Made by a program: the position numbers and the translations under genes. Shown piece after piece: positions 8,134 to 15,629 of a DNA stretch of 33,762 bases (positions within the stretch are counted from its first letter, which is position 1; the number at the start of each line of letters is the position of its first letter). The notes under the pieces were generated by a model, which was not told where the DNA came from, searched no databases, and worked only from the letters and a program-made list of their open reading frames with translations. The stretch comes from Rhodobacter sp. (GTDB lineage Bacteria; Pseudomonadota; Alphaproteobacteria; Rhodobacterales; Rhodobacteraceae). The DNA lies in NCBI GenBank assembly GCA_020250445.1, contig JADCEF010000004.1, positions 1 through 33,762 on the forward strand, written 5' to 3'.

Positions 8134-9381
8134 ATGACAGATTTCACCCGGGACCTGGAAGAGCGCCTGATCCGCTATGCGTCCGTCGACACGCAAAGCG
8201 ACGAGACATCGGCCACGTCGCCCAGCACGGCCCGTCAGCTTGACCTGCAGCGCCTGCTGGTGACGGAACTGCAAGCCATCGGTGCGCAGGATGTGCGGCT
8301 GACAGATTATGGCGCGGTGCTGGCGACCCTTCCGGCCACGGTGCATCACACCGCCCCGGTCATGGGCTGGCTTGCGCATGTCGATACCGCGCCGGCCTAT
8401 GCCGCAAGCGGGGTCAAACCCGTGGTACACCGCGCCTATGACGGCGGGTCAATCACCTTTCCCGATGCGCCGGAATTGATCCTGTCGCCCGCGCAGTCAC
8501 CCTATCTGGCCGGCAAGGTGGGCGATGACATCATCACGGCCAGCGGCACCACCCTGCTGGGGGCGGACGACAAGGCGGGGATCGCCATCATCATGACGGC
8601 AGCCCGGCATCTGCTGGCCAATCCGGACATCCCGCATGGTCCGATCCGCATCGGCTTTACCCCCGACGAAGAGATCGGCCGCGGCGTAAGCGACGAACTT
8701 GTGGCAGATCTGGGCGCTGCCTTTGCCTATACGCTTGACGGGGCAGAGAAGGGCGAGATCGTCTATGAAACCTTTTCGGCCGATGCGGCCGTGGTGAAGG
8801 TCACCGGTGTTTCCATCCATCCCGGGCAGGCCAAGGGGGCGCTGGTGAATGCGCTGCATCTGGCGGCCAAGATCGTGGATACCCTGCCGCAGGTCACGCG
8901 CACACCGGAAACGACCGACGGCCGCGAGGGCTTCATCCATCTTTACGCCCTGTCCGGCACGGCGGCAGAGGCAGAGCTGAAATTCATCCTGCGCGACTTT
9001 GAACGCGACGGGCTGGAGGCGCACGGTGCCTTGCTGCGCCAGGTCTGCGAGGCGATCCAGGCGACAGAGCCGCGGGCGAAGATCGACTGCACGATCAAGC
9101 CGCAATACCGCAACATGCGCTACTGGCTGGAAGAGGACATGACCCCGGTCGAGCTGGTGCGCGAAGCCTGCCGCAAGGCGGGGGTAGAGCCGCACTCGCA
9201 ACCGATCCGGGGCGGCACCGACGGGTCGCGCCTGACCGAAAAGGGCGTGCCCACGCCGAACATCTTTACCGGGATGCAGCAGATTCACGGCCCGCTGGAA
9301 TGGATCAGCGTCCAGGACATGGCGGCGGCCACGCGGGTCTGTTTGGCGCTGGCGGAACTGGCGGGCCGGTCGCGCGGCTGA
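8134..9381 (+). CDS. pepT: Peptidase T (tripeptide aminopeptidase)
   Basis: The 415-residue product matches PepT, a cytoplasmic dinuclear zinc M20-family enzyme that removes the N-terminal residue of tripeptides. Visible metal and catalytic motifs are LAHVDTA (His 82, Asp 84), LLGADDKAG (bridging Asp), PDEEIGRG (catalytic Glu pair), LDGAEKGE and SIHPGQAKG, and the late metal-binding His in MQQIHGP. Length is normal for the family. An AAGGA ribosome-binding site sits seven bases before the ATG, which decides the start over an earlier in-frame ATG at 8086. The gene follows ybbP after an 80-base gap and is probably transcribed separately or by read-through. Confidence 0.95.
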   Translation: MTDFTRDLEERLIRYASVDTQSDETSATSPSTARQLDLQRLLVTELQAIGAQDVRLTDYGAVLATLPATVHHTAPVMGWLAHVDTAPAYAASGVKPVVHRAYDGGSITFPDAPELILSPAQSPYLAGKVGDDIITASGTTLLGADDKAGIAIIMTAARHLLANPDIPHGPIRIGFTPDEEIGRGVSDELVADLGAAFAYTLDGAEKGEIVYETFSADAAVVKVTGVSIHPGQAKGALVNALHLAAKIVDTLPQVTRTPETTDGREGFIHLYALSGTAAEAELKFILRDFERDGLEAHGALLRQVCEAIQATEPRAKIDCTIKPQYRNMRYWLEEDMTPVELVREACRKAGVEPHSQPIRGGTDGSRLTEKGVPTPNIFTGMQQIHGPLEWISVQDMAAATRVCLALAELAGRSRG

Positions 9382-9437
9382 CCGGACTGCGCGCTGCACA
9401 CCCTACACATCGGCCCGCCAGGCGCTTAGGGTGCACC

Positions 9438-10748
9438 ATGGCCGATCTGTTCGATACCCTGTCCACCCCCGCCCCGGACGCGCCGCGCCCGCTGGCAGAC
9501 CGGTTGCGGCCAAAGACGCTGGCCGAGGTGATCGGGCAGGAAAAGGTGCTGTCGCCGGACGGCCCCCTGGGCGCGATGCTGACGGCAGGCAGCCTGTCAT
9601 CGCTGATCCTGTGGGGACCGCCGGGCGTGGGCAAGACCACCATCGCGCGCCTGCTTGCGACCGAGACCAACCTGCATTTCGTGCAGATCAGCGCCATCTT
9701 CACCGGGGTGACGGAGCTGCGGAAGGTCTTTGAACAGGCCAGGCTCCGGCGCGCGAACGGTCAGGGCACGCTGCTGTTCGTGGACGAGATCCACCGCTTC
9801 AACAAGGCGCAGCAGGACGGGTTCCTGCCACATATGGAAGACGGCACGATCCTGCTGGTGGGGGCAACAACCGAGAATCCGTCGTTCGAGCTGAACGCGG
9901 CCCTGCTGAGCCGGGCGCAGGTGATCGTGCTGGACCGTCTGTCACTGCCCGACCTTGAGCGCATGGCGCAGCGGGCGGAACAGGACCTGGGCCGCGCCCT
10001 GCCGCTGACAGTTGATGCGCGCGAGGCGCTGCTGGAGATGGCGGACGGCGACGGGCGCGCGCTTCTGAACCTGATCGAACAGGTGGCGGCCTGGTCCCTG
10101 CCCAAACCGCTGGACCGCGCGGCGCTGGCCAACAGGCTGATGCGGCGGGCGGCGAAATACGACAAGTCGGGCGAAGAGCATTACAACCTGATCTCGGCCC
10201 TGCACAAATCCGTGCGCGGATCAGATCCGGATGCGGCGCTTTACTGGTTCTGCCGGATGCTGGAAGGCGGCGAGGACCCGCGCTTTCTGGCCCGCCGCAT
10301 CACCCGCATGGCGGTGGAGGATATCGGGCTTGCGGATCCGCAGGCACAGGCGCTGTGCATCCAGGGCTGGGAAACCTACGAACGGCTGGGATCGCCCGAG
10401 GGCGAGCTGGCCCTGGCCCAGGCGGTGATCTATCTGGCGCTGGCCCCGAAATCGAACGCAGGCTATGTGGCCTACAAGGCGGCGCGCAACGCGGCCCGCC
10501 AGACGGGGTCGCAACCGCCGCCGCTGCACATCCGCAATGCCCCGACCCGGCTGATGAAGGACATCGGCTATGGCGCGGGCTATGCCTATGACCATGATGC
10601 GGAAGACGGCTTTTCCGGGCAGGATTACTTTCCCGAAGGCATGAAGCGCCCGGTCTGGTACCAGCCCCCCGAACGCGGGTTCGAGCGTGAACTGAAAAAG
10701 CGGATCGACTATTTCGCAAAGCTGCGCGCCAGGCGGCAGGCAGAGTAG
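9438..10748 (+). CDS. rarA: Replication-associated recombination protein A (AAA+ ATPase)
   Basis: The 436-residue protein is RarA (MgsA/Mgs1/WRNIP1 family), a clamp-loader-like AAA+ ATPase that acts at stalled replication forks. It shows the N-terminal RPKTLAEVIGQEKVL segment, Walker A GPPGVGKTT, Walker B with the sensor region FVDEIHRFNKAQQD, GATTENPSFELN (sensor 1 and following) and the C-terminal tetramerisation domain beginning near KSVRGSDPDAALYW. A TTAGGG ribosome-binding site lies six bases before the ATG. Length is normal. The gene ends about 106 bases before crcB; a perfect 13-base inverted repeat starts directly after its stop codon. Confidence 0.96.
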   Translation: MADLFDTLSTPAPDAPRPLADRLRPKTLAEVIGQEKVLSPDGPLGAMLTAGSLSSLILWGPPGVGKTTIARLLATETNLHFVQISAIFTGVTELRKVFEQARLRRANGQGTLLFVDEIHRFNKAQQDGFLPHMEDGTILLVGATTENPSFELNAALLSRAQVIVLDRLSLPDLERMAQRAEQDLGRALPLTVDAREALLEMADGDGRALLNLIEQVAAWSLPKPLDRAALANRLMRRAAKYDKSGEEHYNLISALHKSVRGSDPDAALYWFCRMLEGGEDPRFLARRITRMAVEDIGLADPQAQALCIQGWETYERLGSPEGELALAQAVIYLALAPKSNAGYVAYKAARNAARQTGSQPPPLHIRNAPTRLMKDIGYGAGYAYDHDAEDGFSGQDYFPEGMKRPVWYQPPERGFERELKKRIDYFAKLRARRQAE

Positions 10749-10749
10749 G

Positions 10750-10804
10750 CGATTTTTCTGGCTAAGAATCGGTCGCGCGATGGGATTTTTCGCCAGAAAA
10801 ATCG
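10750..10804. repeat. Perfect 13-base inverted repeat between rarA and crcB
   Basis: CGATTTTTCTGGC at 10750-10762 is the exact reverse complement of GCCAGAAAAATCG at 10792-10804, with a 29-base spacer. A third partial copy (GATTTTTC, 10784-10791) sits in the spacer next to the second arm. The repeat is AT-rich in a GC-rich genome and starts two bases after the rarA stop. It could form a long hairpin that ends rarA transcription, or be a protein-binding site. It does not resemble the fluoride riboswitch consensus as I know it. Confidence 0.8.
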
Positions 10805-10854
10805 TTCCGGGCGGCGCGGTTGACAAGGCGGTCTGACGGGCAGAAAGAGACGGG

Positions 10855-11232
10855 ATGTTCAGAACCTTGCTTGAAGTCGCCCTTGGCGGGGCGCTGGGGG
10901 CATCGGCCCGCTTTGCGGCCTACGCCGCCCTTTCGCGCGCCGACGGGCAGGGGTTTCCCTGGGCCACGGTTTTCGTGAACGTCCTGGGGTCATTCCTGAT
11001 GGGCGTTCTGGTGATCTGGCTGCAGGAAAAGGGTCTGGCCCGTCATGCGCCGATCCTTCTGACGGGCGTTCTGGGCGGTTTCACCACATTTTCGGCCTTT
11101 TCGCTGGATGCGGTGAAACTGTGGGAACAGGGCGCTGTCGGGCTTGCCGCGGGTTATGTCCTGGGATCGGTTGCGGTTTCGATCGCGGCACTGGCGCTGG
11201 GCATGTCGCTTGGCCGGGGGTGGTTTGCATGA
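10855..11232 (+). CDS. crcB: Fluoride-specific ion channel CrcB/Fluc
   Basis: The 125-residue, four-helix membrane protein matches the Fluc/CrcB fluoride channel, which exports F- and works as an antiparallel dimer. Hallmarks are GGALGASARF at the N-terminus, FVNVLGSFLMG (with the pore-lining Asn) in helix 2, and GVLGGFTTFSAFS in helix 3, which carries the central Na+ site and the two conserved Phe of the F- path. A TTGACA hexamer lies at 10820-10825 but no good -10 follows. The stop overlaps the rluC start (ATGA), so crcB leads a coupled operon with rluC and the ATP12 gene. Confidence 0.95.
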   Translation: MFRTLLEVALGGALGASARFAAYAALSRADGQGFPWATVFVNVLGSFLMGVLVIWLQEKGLARHAPILLTGVLGGFTTFSAFSLDAVKLWEQGAVGLAAGYVLGSVAVSIAALALGMSLGRGWFA

Positions 11233-12272
11233 GTGCCGTCCAGGTGTTGACTGTTGCCGAGGAAGAGGGCGAGCAGCGCCTTGACCGCTGGTTCAGGCGC
11301 CGCTTCCCGCATGTCACGCAAGGTGCCGTCGAAAAGATGTGCCGCACGGGTCAGCTGCGCGTGGACGGCGGGCGGGCGAAGGCCGCCGACCGTGTGGCGC
11401 CGGGCATGGAAATCCGGGTACCACCCCTGCCCGCAGGCGAAGCGCCCGCGCCCGTCGAAAGCCGCATGGCAAAGACAGACGCCAGGATGATTCAGGATGC
11501 CGTGCTGTGGAAGGACGAGCATATGATCGTTCTCAACAAGCCGGCGGGCCTTCCGTCACAGGGCGGGTCGGGGCAGGGCGCGCGGCATGTCGATGCCCTG
11601 GCCGAGGCGCTGAAGTTCGGCTACAAGGAAAAGCCCCGGCTGGTCCACAGGCTGGACAAGGACACCTCTGGCGTGCTGCTGCTGGCCCGGACCGACCGTG
11701 TCGCCCGCGCCCTGTCCGAAGCCTTGCGCCACCGCGAGGCCCGCAAGATTTACTGGGCCGTGGTCGCCGGTGTGCCCGATCCGCGCCAGGGATCGATCAA
11801 GTTCGGGCTGGTCAAGGCCCTCGGGCGCGGGCGCGGCGGCGAGGGCGAAAAGATGCTGTGCGTGCATCCCGCCAAAGTGGCCGAAACCGAAGGTGCCAAA
11901 AGGGCCCGGACCGACTATTTCACCCTGTGGTTTCTTGGCACGCGTCTGTCGTGGATGGCTTTGGAACCGGTGACGGGCCGAACCCACCAGTTGCGCGCCC
12001 ATATGGCCGAGATCGGGCATCCAATTCTGGGCGACGGCAAGTACGGCGGCGCGAGGCAGGAAAATCCGGGCGATGGCTGGGGGGCGGCAGGCGGCGGCGA
12101 CATCAGCCGCAAGCTGCACCTGCATGCGCGCAGCCTGACCATCGAGCATCCCGTCACCAAGACGATGATGACCTTTACCGCGCCCCTGCCCGATCACATG
12201 GCCCGCACCTGGAAGCTGATGGACTGGAAGGAAACAGACGTGCCTGCCGATCCCTTTGCGTCGATCCGATGA
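11229..12272 (+). CDS. rluC: RluC/RluD-family 23S rRNA pseudouridine synthase
   Basis: The 347-residue protein converts selected uridines in RNA, most likely 23S rRNA, to pseudouridine. It has an N-terminal S4 RNA-binding domain (about residues 12-75, RLDRWFRRRFP) and a catalytic domain with LVHRLDKDTSGVLLL containing the catalytic Asp, followed by EPVTGRTHQLRAHM and HPILGDGKYGG. An RluC assignment is likely from the S4 domain and context, but the exact target positions cannot be read from sequence. The start overlaps the crcB stop and the end overlaps the ATP12 start, both by ATGA. The insert GRGRGGEGEK after the catalytic motif is glycine-rich, as in other alphaproteobacterial members. Confidence 0.93.
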   Translation: MSAVQVLTVAEEEGEQRLDRWFRRRFPHVTQGAVEKMCRTGQLRVDGGRAKAADRVAPGMEIRVPPLPAGEAPAPVESRMAKTDARMIQDAVLWKDEHMIVLNKPAGLPSQGGSGQGARHVDALAEALKFGYKEKPRLVHRLDKDTSGVLLLARTDRVARALSEALRHREARKIYWAVVAGVPDPRQGSIKFGLVKALGRGRGGEGEKMLCVHPAKVAETEGAKRARTDYFTLWFLGTRLSWMALEPVTGRTHQLRAHMAEIGHPILGDGKYGGARQENPGDGWGAAGGGDISRKLHLHARSLTIEHPVTKTMMTFTAPLPDHMARTWKLMDWKETDVPADPFASIR

Positions 12273-12976
12273 GCGGGTGGAGCGCGAAACGTTTCTGGAC
12301 CGAGACGCGCGTCCAAAAGGTTGACGGCGGCTTCACCGTGCGGCTTGACGGGCGAGCGGTGAAGACCCCGGCGAAGACCCCGCTGATCGTCCCGACCGTG
12401 GCAATGGCCGAAAGGATTGCCGCCGAATGGCAGGCGCAGCAGGGCACGGTCGATCCCCGCACCATGCCCTGGACCCGGTCCGCCAATGCGGCCCTTGACA
12501 AGGTCGGCACCCAGTTTGCCGAGGTTGCATCGCTGCTTGCGGCCTATGGCGACACCGATCTTCTGTGCTACCGTGGCGGCGGCCCGCCAGAGCTTGCGCT
12601 GCGCCAGGCCAGGGCCTGGGACCCGCTGCTGGCCTGGTCCGCCACCGCGCTGGATGCGCCGCTGACGGCCACCGCCGGTGTCATGCATGTGGCGCAGCCG
12701 CCCGACAGCCTTGCCCGGCTGACCGCCCGGATCGGGCGGATGACGGCCTTTCAACTGACCGGCTTTCACGATCTGGTCGTGATTTCCGGATCGCTGGTTC
12801 TGGCGCTGGCCGTGACCGACCGAAGGCTGTCTGCGCAAGAGGCATGGCGTCTGTCCCGGCTGGACGAGCACTGGCAGGCCGAGGTCTGGGGCCGCGACGA
12901 GGAGGCCGAGGTGCTGGAGGCCGCACGGCAGGAAAGCTTCCTTCACGCCGAGCGATTCTATCGGTTCAGCGACTAA
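12269..12976 (+). CDS. ATP12 family F1-ATPase assembly chaperone
   Basis: The 235-residue cytoplasmic protein matches the ATP12 family, which in mitochondria and alphaproteobacteria binds the F1 alpha subunit and prevents its aggregation during ATP synthase assembly. Recognisable blocks are KRFWTETRVQ, FTVRLDGRAVKTPAK, the central EWQAQQGTVDPRTMPWTR and the LLCYRGGGP segment, followed by the helical C-terminal half with RLDEHWQAEVWGRDEEAE. It overlaps the rluC stop by ATGA. It has no ATP synthase genes nearby in the window; the linkage to rluC is common in Rhodobacterales as I recall. Confidence 0.93.
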   Translation: MSGWSAKRFWTETRVQKVDGGFTVRLDGRAVKTPAKTPLIVPTVAMAERIAAEWQAQQGTVDPRTMPWTRSANAALDKVGTQFAEVASLLAAYGDTDLLCYRGGGPPELALRQARAWDPLLAWSATALDAPLTATAGVMHVAQPPDSLARLTARIGRMTAFQLTGFHDLVVISGSLVLALAVTDRRLSAQEAWRLSRLDEHWQAEVWGRDEEAEVLEAARQESFLHAERFYRFSD

Positions 12977-13202
12977 ACCGGGGGTGTCCTGCGCGGCGCA
13001 GAGGCCTGAACCTTGTGCATCGACCCCTCAGACGCGAAGAATTTCCCCATTTCGGCACGGTTCCGCCAGAAGTCTTGACCTTTCAAAGCGCTTCGGCCCA
13101 CACGTGACGGTACTGAAAGAAACGGTCCGTCCGTTTCGCATCCGGCTTTGCCGGGATGAAAAAGCCGCCTGAAACCAGGCGGATCATCACGAAGAGGTAA
13201 GC
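12977..13202 (+). promoter_or_regulatory. bztA leader region with hairpin
   Basis: This 226-base intergenic region should hold the bztABCD promoter. TTGACC at 13075-13080 could be a -35 box but the -10 at the correct spacing is poor (CCACAC), so the promoter is not certain. A perfect 7-base stem with a 4-base loop, CCGCCTG-AAAC-CAGGCGG (13165-13182), lies directly before the ribosome-binding site GAAGAGG (13191-13197). It is not followed by a T-run, so it is more likely an mRNA-stabilising or translation-modulating hairpin than a terminator. No sigma-54 element with correct GG-N10-GC spacing was found. Confidence 0.5.
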
Positions 13203-14219
13203 ATGAAAAAATCCGTGTTCTTCGGCACGCTGGCCGCAGCCAGCGCGCTTGCGGGGTTCGCTTCGGCCGATACGCTGGCCGATATCAAGGCGCGTGGCGA
13301 GTTGCTTTGCGGCGTACACACTGGTCTCACGGGGTTCGGGTTCTTGGACGCCAACGGAGAGTACCAGGGCTTTGATGTCGCCATCTGTAAGGCCGTAGCG
13401 GCTGCGGTATTGGGCGACGCCAACAAAGTTCGGTATGTTCCGACAACGACGGAAACGCGCTTTCCGTCACTTGCGTCGGGCGAAATTGATCTTCTGTCCC
13501 GGACGTCTACTTGGACACTCTCACGGGATACCGACCTGAAGTTTGACTTCGTCGCGGTAAACTACTACGACAGCCAAGGATTCATGGTTAGGAAGGACTT
13601 GGGTGTCTCCTCTGCCAAGGAACTGGATGGAGAAACCATTTGCGTCCAGCCTGGAACCACAACCGAGTTGAACTTGGCTGATTTCTTCAAATCCAACGAT
13701 CTGACTTACACCCCCGTGAACGTAGCGGATGACAGTGAAGCGCAACGGCAGTATATCGCCGGTGAGTGTATTGCGTACACGACGGATGCGTCAGGTTTGG
13801 CTGCTTCTCGGGCGACACTGCCCGATGCTGATAACCACATCATCCTGCCTGAAATCATCTCCAAAGAGCCGTTTGGCCCGGTTGTGCGCCATGGCGACAA
13901 CAACTGGGGCGACATCGTGCGCTGGACCTTCTACGCACTGGTCGCCGCCGAAGAGCTTGGCATCACCTCGGCCAATGTGAACGAAATCGGCACCAGCACC
14001 GTCAACCCCGAAATCAAGCGCATCCTGGGTACCGAAGGCGACATGGGTGCGATGATGGGTCTTGATGCCGAATGGGCCAAACGTGCCATCGCGGCAAATG
14101 GCAATTATGGCGAAATCTTTGCGGCCAACATCGGAGAGTCGACCCCGATCGGCCTGGCCCGCGGCCTGAACGCACAGTGGACCCAGGGCGGGCTGATGTA
14201 CGCCCCGCCCTTCCGCTGA
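13203..14219 (+). CDS. bztA: Glutamate/glutamine/aspartate/asparagine-binding periplasmic protein BztA/AapJ
   Basis: The 338-residue solute-binding protein delivers polar amino acids to the Bzt permease in the inner membrane. A Sec signal peptide covers residues 1-22 (cleavage after FASA). The mature part starts DTLADIKARGELLCGVHTG, with FGFLDANGEYQGFDVAICKA, typical of the AapJ/BztA branch, and keeps GEIDLLSRTSTWTLSRD and the C-terminal GLNAQWTQGGLMYAPPFR. Codon use changes abruptly: between about 13291 and 13880 Leu TTG appears 7 times against 6 CTG, Val GTA 5 times and Gly GGA 4 times, whereas the last 110 codons have no TTG or GTA. This looks like a recombined internal segment; the protein itself appears intact. 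It is the first gene of bztABCD. Confidence 0.95.
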   Translation: MKKSVFFGTLAAASALAGFASADTLADIKARGELLCGVHTGLTGFGFLDANGEYQGFDVAICKAVAAAVLGDANKVRYVPTTTETRFPSLASGEIDLLSRTSTWTLSRDTDLKFDFVAVNYYDSQGFMVRKDLGVSSAKELDGETICVQPGTTTELNLADFFKSNDLTYTPVNVADDSEAQRQYIAGECIAYTTDASGLAASRATLPDADNHIILPEIISKEPFGPVVRHGDNNWGDIVRWTFYALVAAEELGITSANVNEIGTSTVNPEIKRILGTEGDMGAMMGLDAEWAKRAIAANGNYGEIFAANIGESTPIGLARGLNAQWTQGGLMYAPPFR

Positions 14220-14233
14220 TCCGAAAGAACAGG

Positions 14234-14257
14234 ACGGGCGCGCAGATGCGCGCCCGT
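14234..14257 (+). terminator. Hairpin between bztA and bztB (attenuator/partial terminator)
   Basis: ACGGGCGCGC (14234-14243), loop AGAT, and GCGCGCCCGT (14248-14257) form a perfect 10-base GC-rich stem followed by TGTCTTTCTT. It lies 15 bases after the bztA stop. In ABC operons such a hairpin usually ends most transcripts after the binding-protein gene and protects its 3' end, giving more binding protein than permease. Partial rather than full termination is inferred because bztBCD have no other evident promoter. Confidence 0.8.
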
Positions 14258-14350
14258 TGTCTTTCTTGGGATCGTCTGCCGACAGGGAAGCACCAGACTT
14301 CTTTGACACCCGGGCAGCCGGGGTCACGGTCAGCCAACAGGGGGTAGCGA

Positions 14351-15628
14351 ATGGCCTATGCCGGTGAGGCGCCGAAGCCCGGGTTTCGGCCTGGCATGCT
14401 GATATACGACACGCGGTACCGGTCGCTGACCATTCAGCTGATCGTTCTTGTGCTTTTCGCTTTTGGCGTCTCCTGGCTGATCAACAATGTGATCGTCAAC
14501 CTGGCGGCAAAGGACAGAACCTTTGACTACGGATTCTTGTGGAACCGGGCCGGCTATGACATCAACCAGACCCTGATCCCCTACACCAATGACAGCACGC
14601 ATGGGCGCGCACTGTTCGTGGGGCTGGTCAACACGCTGGTCGTGGCGGCGCTTGGCTGCTTTCTGGCGACGATTCTGGGCGTCATCATCGGCGTGCTGCG
14701 CCTGTCGAAGAACTGGCTGATCGGCCGGCTGATGACGGTTTATGTCGAAGTGTTCCGCAACATCCCGCTTTTGCTGTGGATTCTTCTGTCTTTCGTGATC
14801 CTGACGGAAACCACGCCCTCGCCCAGGGATTTCCGCGTCACCGACGAGATGGTCGCAGCCGGTCAGGCCCCGGCGGCGCGGATGTTTCTGAACGATTCTG
14901 TCGCCATCACCAACCGGGGCATGAACGTTCCCGCCCCGCTGTTCGAACGCAGTCTGGGCACGGCGGGGATTGGCGAATTTCAGATTTCGCTGAATTTTCT
15001 TGCGATCTTTGCAGTGATCGGCGCATCCGCCATCGTGAACCGCCGCATGGTCAGGCGGGCGAGGGCGATACAGGAAGACACCGGGGTGCGTCCCGTCACC
15101 TGGTGGAAAAGCCTTCTTCTGCTGTTCGTGCCCGTGATCGCCCTGCTGCTGGCGCTGGGATTTCACCTGGAATACCCCAGGATGACCCGGTTCAACTTTT
15201 CCGGCGGGATCGAGGTGCTGCACAGCTTCACGGCGCTGCTGGTTGCGCTGGTGCTGTACACGGCCGCCTTCATTGCCGAAATCGTGCGGGCCGGGATTCA
15301 GGCCATTTCCAGGGGCCAGACCGAGGCCGCTTTCGCCCTTGGTCTGCGCCCCGGCCGGACGATGAGCCTGATCATCCTGCCGCAGGCGCTGCGGGTGATC
15401 ATCCCGCCGCTGATCAGCCAGTACCTGAACCTGACCAAGAACACCTCGCTGGCGATTGCCGTCAGCTACATGGACCTGCGCGGCACGCTGGGCGGCGTCA
15501 CCCTGAACCAGACCGGCAAGGAACTGGAATGCATGTTGCTGATGATGCTGATCTATCTGACGATCAGCCTGATCATCTCGTCCGTGATGAACATCTACAA
15601 CGCGTCTGTCAGACTGAAGGAACGCTGA
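14351..15628 (+). CDS. bztB: Amino-acid ABC transporter permease BztB/AapQ
   Basis: The 425-residue inner-membrane protein is one of the two permease subunits of the Bzt polar amino-acid transporter. Membrane segments include one near residues 22-46, one around 90-118, others near 215-270 and a C-terminal set. The ATPase-docking EAA loop is visible as EAAFALGLRPGRTMS followed by LIILPQALRVIIPP. Length and the insert between the first helices match the AapQ/BztB branch, which is longer than HisM-type permeases. A GGGGG ribosome-binding site is six bases before the ATG. The stop is followed after one base by bztC. Confidence 0.95.
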   Translation: MAYAGEAPKPGFRPGMLIYDTRYRSLTIQLIVLVLFAFGVSWLINNVIVNLAAKDRTFDYGFLWNRAGYDINQTLIPYTNDSTHGRALFVGLVNTLVVAALGCFLATILGVIIGVLRLSKNWLIGRLMTVYVEVFRNIPLLLWILLSFVILTETTPSPRDFRVTDEMVAAGQAPAARMFLNDSVAITNRGMNVPAPLFERSLGTAGIGEFQISLNFLAIFAVIGASAIVNRRMVRRARAIQEDTGVRPVTWWKSLLLLFVPVIALLLALGFHLEYPRMTRFNFSGGIEVLHSFTALLVALVLYTAAFIAEIVRAGIQAISRGQTEAAFALGLRPGRTMSLIILPQALRVIIPPLISQYLNLTKNTSLAIAVSYMDLRGTLGGVTLNQTGKELECMLLMMLIYLTISLIISSVMNIYNASVRLKER

Positions 15629-15629
15629 G

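Noticed and set aside
10750-10854. Fluoride riboswitch before crcB
   Set aside because: I looked for the conserved riboswitch core and pseudoknot pairing and could not find it; the inverted repeat has a different layout.
13045-13065. Sigma-54 promoter before bztA
   Set aside because: GGCACGGTTCCGCC resembles the element, but the GG to GC spacing is one base short.
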